5,886 bases of DNA from Acidobacteriota bacterium (GCA_022563115.1 JADFNY010000255.1:1-5886), one strand, 5' to 3'; positions 1 through 5,886 are shown, counted from the first letter of the stretch. A program made the numbers and translations. Notes: generated from the sequence alone by a model not told the origin.

Positions 1-79
1 AGCCCTAGACGCACAAAGTTGGAACCGGATGGCCCAGTGGCTTGAGGAGGTTCAGAAGCTGCGACTTCAAGCCGGCTAG
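1..79 (+). CDS. C-terminal end of an unrecognised protein (gene X), cut by the window edge
   Basis: Reading from base 2, 25 codons are open up to a TAG at 77-79. The visible tail ends in W-L-E-E-V-Q-K-L-R-L-Q-A-G, a short charged amphipathic stretch. It is called coding because a second copy at 3138-3212 keeps the same frame, the same length after the first shared codon and the same stop position. Of the seven codons that differ between the copies, four are synonymous (GAC/GAT, GCC/GCG, GAG/GAA, GGC/GGG) and three change the residue (Met/Val, Arg/Gln, Gln/His). I do not recognise the family; 25 residues are too few to name one. The tail faintly resembles the W-F-E-E-L-K tail of the convergent kinase at the right of the window, but that may be chance. 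The gene is followed by a 224-bp repeat unit shared with the right-hand side. Confidence 0.55.
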   Translation, partial: ALDAQSWNRMAQWLEEVQKLRLQAG

Positions 80-226
80 ATCTCGAAACAGCAGAAACAG
101 GCCCGAATTCCGCACGATCTGGACGGTCCCACTACTCCCTACCTATCTTGGAACCGGCAAGGAGGATCGCGCTGGCGCGCGGACGGCACGCCATCCTTCG
201 GCTCCTCGAACCAGTTGAGCACGACG
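3..226. repeat. Left copy of a ~224-bp direct repeat flanking the oxidoreductase operon
   Basis: By eye this stretch aligns almost end to end with 3136-3359, in the same orientation and with only a few one-base gaps. The first 80 bases differ at about ten positions; the rest is somewhat more diverged but stays clearly alignable, including a perfect shared CAGCAGAAACAGGC in the non-coding spacer. The unit contains the tail of gene X on the plus strand, a spacer of about 60 bases, and the tail of a kinase gene on the minus strand. The left limit is unknown, since homology runs to the window edge. The repeats are 3,133 bp apart start to start. They do not look like insertion-sequence ends: there is no transposase, no short terminal inverted repeat, and the content is gene tails. 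Confidence 0.85.
112..172. other. Possible stem in the left repeat spacer
   Basis: GCACGATC at 112-119 can pair with GATCGCGC at 165-172 with one A/C mismatch, leaving a loop of about 45 bases. The same stem occurs perfectly at 3244-3304 in the right copy. Between the copies one pair changes on both sides: T118-A166 here, C3250-G3298 there. There is no run of T after either arm, so it is not a classic intrinsic terminator. It lies between two convergent gene ends, where a bidirectional transcript-end structure would make sense, but chance is not excluded. Confidence 0.3.
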
Positions 227-285
227 CGGACATGGGATGGCAAGCGTTGCGCCGGTGGCAAGGCAAGGAATCGCCGTAGCCCAGA
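139..285 (-). pseudogene. Remnant of a Ser/Thr kinase-PD40 protein C-terminus
   Basis: On the minus strand, one frame ending in a TAG at 139-141 reads V-R-V-V-L-N-W-F-E-E-P-K-D-G-V-P, matching the extreme C-terminus of the intact kinase at the right of the window (I-N-V-I-L-N-W-F-E-E-L-K-Q-R-V-P). Further upstream in the same frame is R-R-F-L-A-L-P, comparable to the kinase's Q-R-F-L-V-T-T-L-P, so about 45 codons may be related. The frame then meets a stop near 330 (reading leftward from the operon side) and no PD40 motif or kinase domain follows. The intact kinase stops six codons after V-P; here that stop is replaced and the frame runs on about twelve more codons. The piece is a gene stump with no start, not a functional gene. 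DNA-level match to the intact copy is clear only up to about 226; the part beyond rests on a few residues. Confidence 0.55.
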
Positions 286-408
286 TGACCGGGGCCCCTC
301 TCCGGGCTGTAAGTCACTCCAGCTCTGCTGCTAGAGTGTCGCCGGTCGCTCGGGACAGCAGGCGGCCATTGTGGGCGGGCCTTCAAACGCAGCTGATCGG
401 TTATCGAT
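227..408. other. Gene-free stretch upstream of the oxidoreductase operon
   Basis: This stretch lies between the left repeat and the ATG at 409. Its first 60 bases may still be decayed kinase coding sequence on the minus strand. Nothing else recognisable is present: no tRNA, no convincing -35/-10 pair, no operator palindrome and no purine-rich ribosome binding site just before the ATG. The operon's promoter should lie here or in the kinase remnant, because the upstream gene ends at 79, but I cannot place it. Confidence 0.4.
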
Positions 409-924
409 ATGAGTGCACGCAAATCTGCCGAGGCGGGGCCGATAGTACAGAGCACTGCCGAGATCGAAGTCAACGGTGTTTCGTACCAGATCGAGTCCGG
501 CCGGAATCGACGCTTGTTGTCGGTCTTGCGCGAGGATCTCGGACTTACGGGCAGCAGGTACGGCTGCGGTGAAGGCGAATGTGGGGCGTGCACGGTCCTG
601 GTCGACGGCGTTCCGAGAAGGTCCTGCATCACTTACCTCAATGCTGTATCGGGGAGAAGCATCGTCACCATCGAGGGGCTGGAGCGCGATGGTGAGCTGC
701 ATCCGTTGCAGCAGGCGTTTCTCGACAAGGAAGCCCTCCAATGTGGCTACTGCACGTCGGGGATGATCGTCACCGGCGTCGCGCTCCTCGAAAGGAACCC
801 GAATCCCAGCGAGACAGAGATCATTCGCCACATGCAGGGCAACATCTGCCGATGCGGTACTTACCGACGGATCGTCGCCGCGATCACCGCAGCCGCGGCC
901 AAGGTGGCAGAGGATCAGGCATGA
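409..924 (+). CDS. [2Fe-2S] iron-sulfur subunit of a molybdenum hydroxylase (IorA/CoxS-type)
   Basis: This 171-residue protein is the electron-transfer subunit of a xanthine dehydrogenase family enzyme. It passes electrons from the molybdenum site of its partner through two [2Fe-2S] clusters. The N-terminal half is a plant-ferredoxin-like domain (about residues 17-92) with cluster ligands Cys53, Cys58, Cys61 and Cys73 in the context C-G-E-G-E-C-G-A-C. The C-terminal helical domain carries Cys112, Cys115, Cys147 and Cys149 in Q-C-G-Y-C-T-S-G-M and N-I-C-R-C-G-T-Y. All eight ligands are present. Length is normal for the family (about 150-170). The ATG at 409 is the first possible start after an in-frame TGA at 394-396, and no other start codon occurs in the next 25 codons; there is no clear Shine-Dalgarno sequence. 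No signal peptide is visible, so it probably folds in the cytoplasm and leaves with the Tat-signal-bearing partner. Its stop overlaps the next gene's start (ATGA). The substrate cannot be told from this subunit. Confidence 0.95.
   Translation: MSARKSAEAGPIVQSTAEIEVNGVSYQIESGRNRRLLSVLREDLGLTGSRYGCGEGECGACTVLVDGVPRRSCITYLNAVSGRSIVTIEGLERDGELHPLQQAFLDKEALQCGYCTSGMIVTGVALLERNPNPSETEIIRHMQGNICRCGTYRRIVAAITAAAAKVAEDQA
909..914 (+). promoter_or_regulatory. Ribosome binding site deciding the start of the molybdopterin subunit
   Basis: AGAGGA ends six bases before the ATG at 921. Together with the ATGA overlap with the preceding stop, it supports 921 as the true start rather than the in-frame ATG at 741, which would put 60 codons inside the small-subunit gene in another frame. 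Confidence 0.6.
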
Positions 925-3101
925 GCGAGAAGGCGCGTCGCGAAGAGCTTCTCGAGCACGAACACGGCCAGCTACCGGATCGTTTGACCTACCGGTTCGG
1001 GTTGGACCGTCGAGACTTGTTTCGGGTCCTCGGTGGTGGGGTAGCTGTCGCACTCGTGTCCCGAGGGGCCATTGCCTTTCAGGAATCGGGTGGGGGGCAA
1101 CAGGGTGCCGACGGTGACATGCCGCAGGACATCGGCTCGTGGCTCCATATCGCCGCGGACGGCACGGTCACCGTGCTCACCGGGAAGGTCGAGGTGGGCC
1201 AGAACAGTCGAACTTCGTTGTCGCAAGTAGTCGCCGAGGAGCTGAGGGTCCCCGTAACGGCGGTTCGGATGATCATGGGAGACACCGATCTGACCCCGTT
1301 TGATCGGGGGACCTACGGTAGCTTGACGACACCGACTATGGTGCCGCAGCTGCGCCGGGTCGCCGCCACGGCGCGGGGTCTCCTGCTCGATCTCGCCGCT
1401 GAGCGCTGGAATACCGACCGTTCGGAACTCACCATCGAGGCAGGTCGCATCACGAGTGAGGCCCGCGGGCAGACGGTTGGAATCGGTGAGTTGGTCGACG
1501 GTCGCGAGCTCGTCGGGACGGTCCCATCAGAGGTGGCGCTGACCGACCCCACGAGCTGGACCGCGGCCGGTCAACCGGTCGGCAAGATCGACGGCCGGGA
1601 GTTCGTGACCGGAGCCCACGAGTATCCGTCGGATGTGACGCTTCCGGGAATGCTGCACGGCAAAGTGCTGCGTCCTCCGGCGTTCGGGGCAACCCTGGCC
1701 TCCGTTGATCTCACAGGCGCTGAGTCGATGCCGGGTGTTACCGCCGTCCGCGACGGTGAATTCGTTGGCGTGGCGGCTCCGACCGAGGAGGAAGCGGCGG
1801 ACGCGATCGCCGCGGTTCGCGCGGAGTGGACAACCACGCCGCAGCCAGGGGACCGGGAGTTCTTGGATCGCGTCAGGAGCACCGTGGTCGAAGGAAATGC
1901 GTCGGGTTTCCCGCGCCGTCCTGCTCGCGAGGAAACCGGCTCGGTCGAACGTGGCCTCGCGGAGGCCGACGAGCTGGTCGAACGAACTTATACGGTTGCC
2001 TACGTTGCCCACGCCCCTCTCGAGCCCCGTGTCGCCGTCGCGGCGTGGGATGGCGGCAAATTGACCGCATGGACGGGCACCCAGGTTCCGTTCGGCGTGC
2101 GAAACGAGATGGCCGAAGCTTTTCGACTACCTCAGGACCGCGTGCGCGTCATCATGCCGGATACAGGCTCGGGCTACGGGGGAAAGCACACCGGCGAGGC
2201 CGCAGTGGAAGCAGCGCGTCTCGCTCGTGCGGCCGGCAAGCCCGTACGGGTCATGTGGACACGCGAGGAGGAGTTCACCTGGGCGTATTTCCGTCCCGGC
2301 GGTGTTATTGACGTCGTTGGCGGGGTTAGGGCCGACGGGACCCTGACGGCGTGGGAGTTTCACGCCTACAATTCCGGCCCCGCATCCATGGAAACACTGT
2401 ACGACGTACCCAACAGGCACATTCAATATCACCCGACGCAACAGCCGCTGCGCCAGGGTCCGTACAGGGGGTTGGCCGCGACCGCGAATCACTTCGCGCG
2501 CGAGTCGCACATGGACGAACTGGCCCATGTCGTCGGCATCGATCCGCTGGAGTTTCGCCTCAGGAACCTTTCGGACGATCGCCAAAGGGCGGTGCTGATC
2601 GCCGCGGCCGAAGAATTCGGCTGGGATAATCGAGTCACCGCGCCGGGTGTCGGTTGCGGCATCGCGTGCGGGTACGAAAAAGGTTCGTACATCGCGATCT
2701 GTGCCGAGGTTTCGGTCAGCGCGAGCACCGGTGAAGTGGGGCTGACGAGGATCGTTGCTGCTTTCGAGTGCGGGGCCATCATCAATCCGGATCAGCTCGA
2801 GAACCAAGTCGAGGGGGCCATCGTGATGGGCATCGGCGGAGCGTTGTTCGAGGCTGTGGAGTTCAACGACGGCCGGGTCCTCAATCCCCGATTCTCGCAG
2901 TACCGTGTGCCACGCTTTGCCGACGTGCCTGAGATCAAGACGATCCTGATCGATCGCCAGGATCTGCCGCCCGCTGGAGCCGGCGAAACACCGATCGTCG
3001 GCATCGCTCCCGCGATCGGCAACGCCATCTTCGAGGCTACCGGTGTACGTCTCCGCTCTCTCCCCATGGTGCCGAATGGGCTGGACTCGACCGGATCGTA
3101 A
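921..3101 (+). CDS. Molybdopterin-binding catalytic subunit, Tat-exported (IorB-like xanthine dehydrogenase family)
   Basis: This 726-residue protein is the large subunit that binds the molybdenum cofactor and hydroxylates an organic substrate, probably an aldehyde or N-heterocycle. The N-terminus carries a Tat-type signal: D-R-R-D-L-F-R with Arg30-Arg31, a hydrophobic stretch at about 36-52 and a possible A-I-A cleavage site ending at Ala52. Next comes the IorB-type N-terminal segment with T-G-K-V-E-V-G-Q (87-94). The aldehyde oxidase/xanthine dehydrogenase hammerhead domain begins near residue 218 (Q-P-V-G-K-I-D-G) and includes G-M-L-H-G-K-V-L-R-P-P. The cofactor-binding region has G-S-G-Y-G-G-K (416-422), L-R-Q-G-P-Y-R-G (510-517) and A-R-E-S-H-M-D-E-L. 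Near the end, G-A-G-E-T-P-I-V places the expected catalytic base at Glu689, followed by A-P-A-I-G-N-A-I. Length fits the IorB group. The start at 921 overlaps the small-subunit stop by four bases and has AGAGGA upstream. Neither an FAD subunit, a cytochrome nor an XdhC-type maturation gene is in the window. The fold and family are secure; the substrate is unknown. Confidence 0.95.
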   Translation: MSEKARREELLEHEHGQLPDRLTYRFGLDRRDLFRVLGGGVAVALVSRGAIAFQESGGGQQGADGDMPQDIGSWLHIAADGTVTVLTGKVEVGQNSRTSLSQVVAEELRVPVTAVRMIMGDTDLTPFDRGTYGSLTTPTMVPQLRRVAATARGLLLDLAAERWNTDRSELTIEAGRITSEARGQTVGIGELVDGRELVGTVPSEVALTDPTSWTAAGQPVGKIDGREFVTGAHEYPSDVTLPGMLHGKVLRPPAFGATLASVDLTGAESMPGVTAVRDGEFVGVAAPTEEEAADAIAAVRAEWTTTPQPGDREFLDRVRSTVVEGNASGFPRRPAREETGSVERGLAEADELVERTYTVAYVAHAPLEPRVAVAAWDGGKLTAWTGTQVPFGVRNEMAEAFRLPQDRVRVIMPDTGSGYGGKHTGEAAVEAARLARAAGKPVRVMWTREEEFTWAYFRPGGVIDVVGGVRADGTLTAWEFHAYNSGPASMETLYDVPNRHIQYHPTQQPLRQGPYRGLAATANHFARESHMDELAHVVGIDPLEFRLRNLSDDRQRAVLIAAAEEFGWDNRVTAPGVGCGIACGYEKGSYIAICAEVSVSASTGEVGLTRIVAAFECGAIINPDQLENQVEGAIVMGIGGALFEAVEFNDGRVLNPRFSQYRVPRFADVPEIKTILIDRQDLPPAGAGETPIVGIAPAIGNAIFEATGVRLRSLPMVPNGLDSTGS

Positions 3102-3212
3102 GCGGTTCGTCTCAAGTACTCACGGGGAAAATGGCCCCTAGATGCACAAAGTTGGAACCGGGTTGCGCAGTGGCTTGAAGAGGTTCAGAAGCTGCAACTT
3201 CATGCCGGGTAG
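3102..3212 (+). pseudogene. Headless second copy of the gene X C-terminus
   Basis: From 3138 the plus strand repeats the tail of the gene that ends at 79: L-D-A-Q-S-W-N-R, then V-A-Q-W-L-E-E-V-Q-K-L, ending with a TAG at 3210-3212. It is in the same frame as the molybdopterin subunit, whose TAA at 3099-3101 is immediately followed by 36 open codons. Codons 3102-3137 may also derive from gene X, but the matching part of the left copy lies outside the window. There is no start codon and no room for a full gene, so it is a stump. Differences between copies are partly synonymous, which suggests the sequence was under coding constraint for some of the time since they separated. Confidence 0.55.
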
Positions 3213-3359
3213 GGTTCGAACCAGCAGAAACAGGCTGAATCCCGCGCGACCTGGACGCTTCGGCTACTGCCTACCGATCTTGGAACCGGCGGAGAGGGTC
3301 GCGCCTATCGTCCCGTCGGCACCCGCTGCTTCAACTCCTCGAACCAGTTGAGGATGACG
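3136..3359. repeat. Right copy of the ~224-bp direct repeat flanking the operon
   Basis: This is the partner of 3-226 in the same orientation. It starts 34 bases after the stop of the molybdopterin subunit and runs through the spacer into the last 18 codons of the intact kinase gene. Beyond 3359 the kinase sequence continues while the left side diverges quickly, which marks the inner edge of the left copy. The decamer TTGGAACCGG occurs twice in each copy, at 3152-3161 and 3280-3289 here and at 19-28 and 148-157 on the left. Confidence 0.85.
3244..3304. other. Inverted repeat (possible stem) just after the kinase stop
   Basis: GCGCGACC at 3244-3251 is a perfect reverse complement of GGTCGCGC at 3297-3304, and a ninth T/G wobble pair is possible inside. 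The loop is about 45 bases. The right arm abuts the kinase stop codon at 3305-3307, so the structure would sit at the start of the kinase 3' untranslated region, between two convergent gene ends. There is no T-run on either strand. The left repeat keeps the stem with one mismatch and one compensatory pair change. Confidence 0.35.
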
Positions 3360-5886
3360 TTGATACGGGGGGTGGCGGTCGCCGGGTCCGTAATGTCGCT
3401 ACCAGGGAGAGTCGTTACCAGGAACCTCTGCCCGTCGGCAGTGACATCGAAGTTGGTAAGGCGACGCACACGGATGTCGGAGATTTCGACAGGGTCGGAT
3501 GCGGAGAACGGCTCCATCGTCACCTCCGCCACTAGGATGCCGGGGGTTCCGTCGGTGGGCCTGTAGTAAATCTCCGTTCCATCCCGTGACCAGCGAGCGA
3601 CAGCACCGCCACGGCTGCTCGTAGAGACCGAAAAAGTGGAACCACTCGCTACTTCGCGTGCGTACACGCCGAATCCTCCGGTCTCGTTGGAATTAAAGAC
3701 GAAGAAGCGACCGTCCGGCGAGAATCTGCCCCCGCTTTCATCGGCGGCGGTAGCGACGAGCATTTCCGTCTCCTGTGTGTCGAGAGCCAGTATCCCCACG
3801 TCGCGATTCGGGAAGACTCCGCTGTCAAACAGCAGCACCTCACCGTCGTCCGAGATCGACGTCGGCCACACGGGGGCCTCTAGATCTAACACCAGCACGG
3901 CCTCGAGACTCCGGTCAGCCCGACGCTTCCAGATGTCGTAGTTGCCACCCCGATCCGACGCGAAGAAAACCCACTCCCCATCGTCCGACCACACCGGGTT
4001 TTCGTTGTTGCCTTCGGTGGTCAGCAGCACCTGGCTGCCTGCTCGGTCCACCTCGTAGATCCAGATGTCCCACTCCCCGTCGTCTCCTTGGATTTCGAGC
4101 GCGATGAACTGCCCATCCGGGGAGAGGTCCAAGAAGGACGAGTCACGCGGCTCAAACGGCAGCGGCTCGACCGAGCCGTCACGGTCCACCCAGGCGAGCT
4201 GGTAGCCGCCGGCGGCACCAGCGCCGGGCACGTATACGAGCCTGCCGTTCTCCGAGAATCCGTAGTGGGCGGCACCGGTAGTGCCGCCTCGCATCCTGAT
4301 TCCCTCGACCATGGAGGTGGCTCCGGCGGGTGGCTCCATGACACCCGGATCGAAGGCCACGGCAAAGAGCGTCCCGTCCAGCACGTAGACGAGGTGCCCC
4401 GTCGGCACCCAGCGGCCCTCGGTGCCTCCCTGGATCAGCTCGACGCGGTCTTCGGTAACCAACGATTGGGCCACGATGCTCGCATCGTTCCAGTTCCCGC
4501 CGCTGGTCAGCACCGTGAATAGGAGCCATTCGCCACCCGGAAGAAGCTGCGGGCCGTGCGCCCGCTCGCCGTCTTGCATCTCGATGACGATCTCCGGCGT
4601 GCCCCCGGTGCCCGGCACCTGCCAGATTCCGCCGGCTCCCTGCCCGAAGTAGATCATGTCGTTGTCGGCCCAGCTTGCCCCGAAAATTGCGCCGATAGTG
4701 TCGATAAGCACGGGTGCGCCCCCGGTGACGGCGACCCGTTTGAGCTGGTCGAAGTTGGCCTGGAAGCCGACCTGCTGGCCGTCGTGCGAAAAGAACGGTG
4801 AGCGGGCGTTCTCTGTGCCCGAGATGGGGGTGGGCACAAGATCACCAATCAGCCGCATCCAGAGCTGGTTGTTGGCTACGAAAACGATTCGCGAGCCGTT
4901 GGGTGAGATCGCTACGACGCGACGGCCTGAACTGCTGAAATCGACCTGTTCCGGCAGCTCGATCTCGAAGCGCATGGGGGGCTCGGGAACCGAGAGGGTG
5001 GCCCACCAGGTTCCGAGGACACCGACGAGAAGCGTAGCGATAACCACAGGGACGCCCACCTTCCACGGAATCCCACGAGGTGTTTCCACGGCGGCCCTGC
5101 TTGTCGGGGTCTCTCCGGTGACCAGAATGGCCGTGCCCAACTCCACGTCGGCTCCGAGTGACCGTAAGTCAACAACCAGATCGCCCGCTGTCTGGTAGCG
5201 CTTAGCCGGTTCCTTCGCCAGAGCTTTGTCGAGAATCCACTGCAACTTGAGAGGCAGGTCCGCCTTGATCTCATCGATGGGCTGCGGGGCCTCTGCGAGA
5301 ATGAGATCCAAGGTTTGCATTACGTTGCGCCCCGCAAACGCCTGCTTTCCCGCGACCATCCCGTACAGCACGCAGCCGAAGGCAAACAGATCCGCTCGGT
5401 GGTCGATCTCCTCGCCGTTGATCTGCTCGGGAGCCATGTACCCCGCCGTTCCCATGACCTGACCCGCGACGGTGCCGAGCATGGTGGGCGACATCGATGC
5501 GGAGCTACCTGTGGGTGCGGCCATTTCCGTGAGCTTGGCGAGCCCGAAATCCAGGACCTTCGCGTGTCCTTCTTCGGTGACGAAGATGTTGTCGGGCTTC
5601 AGATCCCGGTGAATGATCCCGGCCTTGTGGGCAGCGATCAGCGCCTCCCCTACCTCGATGGCCAGATCCAACGCCTTGTCGAGCGGCAACGCCCCCTTGT
5701 CGAGCCGCTCCCGCAGGCTCTGTCCTTCCAGGTACTCCTGCACCATGAAGTGGGTTGTAGTCCCATCTTCGGTGGCCTCGGAGCCGACGTCGTGGACCAC
5801 GGCGATGTGGGGGTGATTGAGGGCAGCCGCAGCGCGCGCCTCCTGCTCGAAGCGGGCCAAACGTTCGGGGTCCGAGGCGAACTCCG
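3305..5886 (-). CDS. Membrane Ser/Thr protein kinase with C-terminal PD40/TolB-like propeller (N-terminus outside window)
   Basis: This is a eukaryotic-like (Pkn-type) receptor kinase: a cytoplasmic kinase domain, one membrane helix and an outside beta-propeller that probably senses or binds something. The frame is still open at the right edge, so the protein is partial; the glycine loop and ATP-binding lysine lie beyond 5886. The TTG at 5858-5860 is not its start, because the preceding codons (E-F-A-S-D-P-E-R) continue the usual kinase sequence. Counting that TTG codon as residue 1, the motifs are: helix-C Glu7 in E-A-R-A-A-A-A-L-N-H-P, catalytic loop H-R-D-L-K-P-D-N at 84-91 (Asp86 at 5603-5605), D-F-G at 104-106 and A-P-E at 143-145. 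All are intact, so it should be an active RD kinase. The membrane helix is about 267-289. PD40-like motifs (S-P-D-G type) recur at 318, 357, 579, 624, 669, 713, 757 and 806. It ends N-W-F-E-E-L-K-Q-R-V-P-T-G-R at a TAG (3305-3307). It runs convergent to the oxidoreductase operon, and its ligand and targets are unknown. Confidence 0.95.
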   Translation of the reverse strand, partial: EFASDPERLARFEQEARAAAALNHPHIAVVHDVGSEATEDGTTTHFMVQEYLEGQSLRERLDKGALPLDKALDLAIEVGEALIAAHKAGIIHRDLKPDNIFVTEEGHAKVLDFGLAKLTEMAAPTGSSASMSPTMLGTVAGQVMGTAGYMAPEQINGEEIDHRADLFAFGCVLYGMVAGKQAFAGRNVMQTLDLILAEAPQPIDEIKADLPLKLQWILDKALAKEPAKRYQTAGDLVVDLRSLGADVELGTAILVTGETPTSRAAVETPRGIPWKVGVPVVIATLLVGVLGTWWATLSVPEPPMRFEIELPEQVDFSSSGRRVVAISPNGSRIVFVANNQLWMRLIGDLVPTPISGTENARSPFFSHDGQQVGFQANFDQLKRVAVTGGAPVLIDTIGAIFGASWADNDMIYFGQGAGGIWQVPGTGGTPEIVIEMQDGERAHGPQLLPGGEWLLFTVLTSGGNWNDASIVAQSLVTEDRVELIQGGTEGRWVPTGHLVYVLDGTLFAVAFDPGVMEPPAGATSMVEGIRMRGGTTGAAHYGFSENGRLVYVPGAGAAGGYQLAWVDRDGSVEPLPFEPRDSSFLDLSPDGQFIALEIQGDDGEWDIWIYEVDRAGSQVLLTTEGNNENPVWSDDGEWVFFASDRGGNYDIWKRRADRSLEAVLVLDLEAPVWPTSISDDGEVLLFDSGVFPNRDVGILALDTQETEMLVATAADESGGRFSPDGRFFVFNSNETGGFGVYAREVASGSTFSVSTSSRGGAVARWSRDGTEIYYRPTDGTPGILVAEVTMEPFSASDPVEISDIRVRRLTNFDVTADGQRFLVTTLPGSDITDPATATPRINVILNWFEELKQRVPTGR

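Noticed and set aside
741..920. In-frame ATG at 741 that would lengthen the molybdopterin subunit by 60 residues
   Set aside because: The extra codons lie inside the small-subunit gene in another frame and resemble no domain. The start at 921 has AGAGGA upstream, an ATGA overlap and a proper Tat signal.
331..1053. Long open frame on the minus strand (240 codons)
   Set aside because: It is antisense to the operon's first gene, with arginine- and alanine-rich shadow composition and no recognisable motif.
2127..2807. Long open frame on the minus strand (226 codons) inside the molybdopterin gene
   Set aside because: It is antisense to a strongly conserved coding region, a common by-product in GC-rich genes, and has no motif of its own.
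3213..3222. GGTTCGAACC, which looks like a tRNA T-loop and is a perfect palindrome
   Set aside because: No acceptor, D or anticodon arms can be drawn around it, and the left repeat does not keep it.
3102..3304. Intrinsic terminator for the operon or the kinase
   Set aside because: The only notable inverted repeat has a loop of about 45 bases and no T-run on either strand, so it does not meet the usual criteria.
3..3359. Repeats as the ends of a composite transposon
   Set aside because: No transposase, no short terminal inverted repeats and no small target duplication are visible. The repeats consist of gene tails.
5858..5860. TTG as the start of the kinase gene
   Set aside because: The frame is open to the window edge and the preceding codons continue the typical kinase sequence. 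Starting here would remove the ATP-binding lobe.

Overview
The window looks like a piece of a GC-rich bacterial genome. The best guess is Acidobacteriota or a related group such as Gemmatimonadota. These groups carry many membrane Ser/Thr kinases with C-terminal PD40/TolB propellers, and also Tat-exported two-subunit molybdenum hydroxylases; both gene types are present here. This assignment is inference from gene content; there is no marker gene.

Layout from left to right. Positions 1-79 hold the last 25 codons of an unrecognised plus-strand gene (called X here). Positions 80-408 have no intact gene. They contain a minus-strand remnant of a kinase C-terminus and then the short upstream region of a two-gene operon. 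Positions 409-924 encode a [2Fe-2S] subunit and 921-3101 encode a Tat-targeted molybdopterin subunit, joined by an ATGA overlap. Together they form an isoquinoline-1-oxidoreductase-like (xanthine dehydrogenase family) periplasmic oxidoreductase. Positions 3102-3212 hold a second, headless copy of the tail of gene X. Positions 3305-5886 on the minus strand hold most of a Ser/Thr kinase fused through one membrane helix to a PD40 beta-propeller; its N-terminus lies beyond the right edge.

The main structural finding is that the oxidoreductase operon sits between two diverged direct repeats of about 224 bp (3-226 and 3136-3359). Each repeat is the same convergent gene junction: the tail of X on the plus strand, a short spacer, and the tail of a kinase on the minus strand. 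On the left the X tail may belong to a whole gene and the kinase is a stump. On the right the X tail is a stump and the kinase is intact as far as visible. This is the pattern expected if a circular or duplicated segment carrying the operon plus one junction copy recombined into an ancestral X/kinase junction, or if a tandem duplication was followed by loss. The spacer of both copies can form a similar stem, with one compensatory base-pair change.

The two oxidoreductase subunits work together: Mo-cofactor hydroxylation in the large subunit, then two Fe-S clusters in the small subunit, then an unidentified electron acceptor. No functional link between this enzyme and the convergent kinase can be inferred from the sequence.
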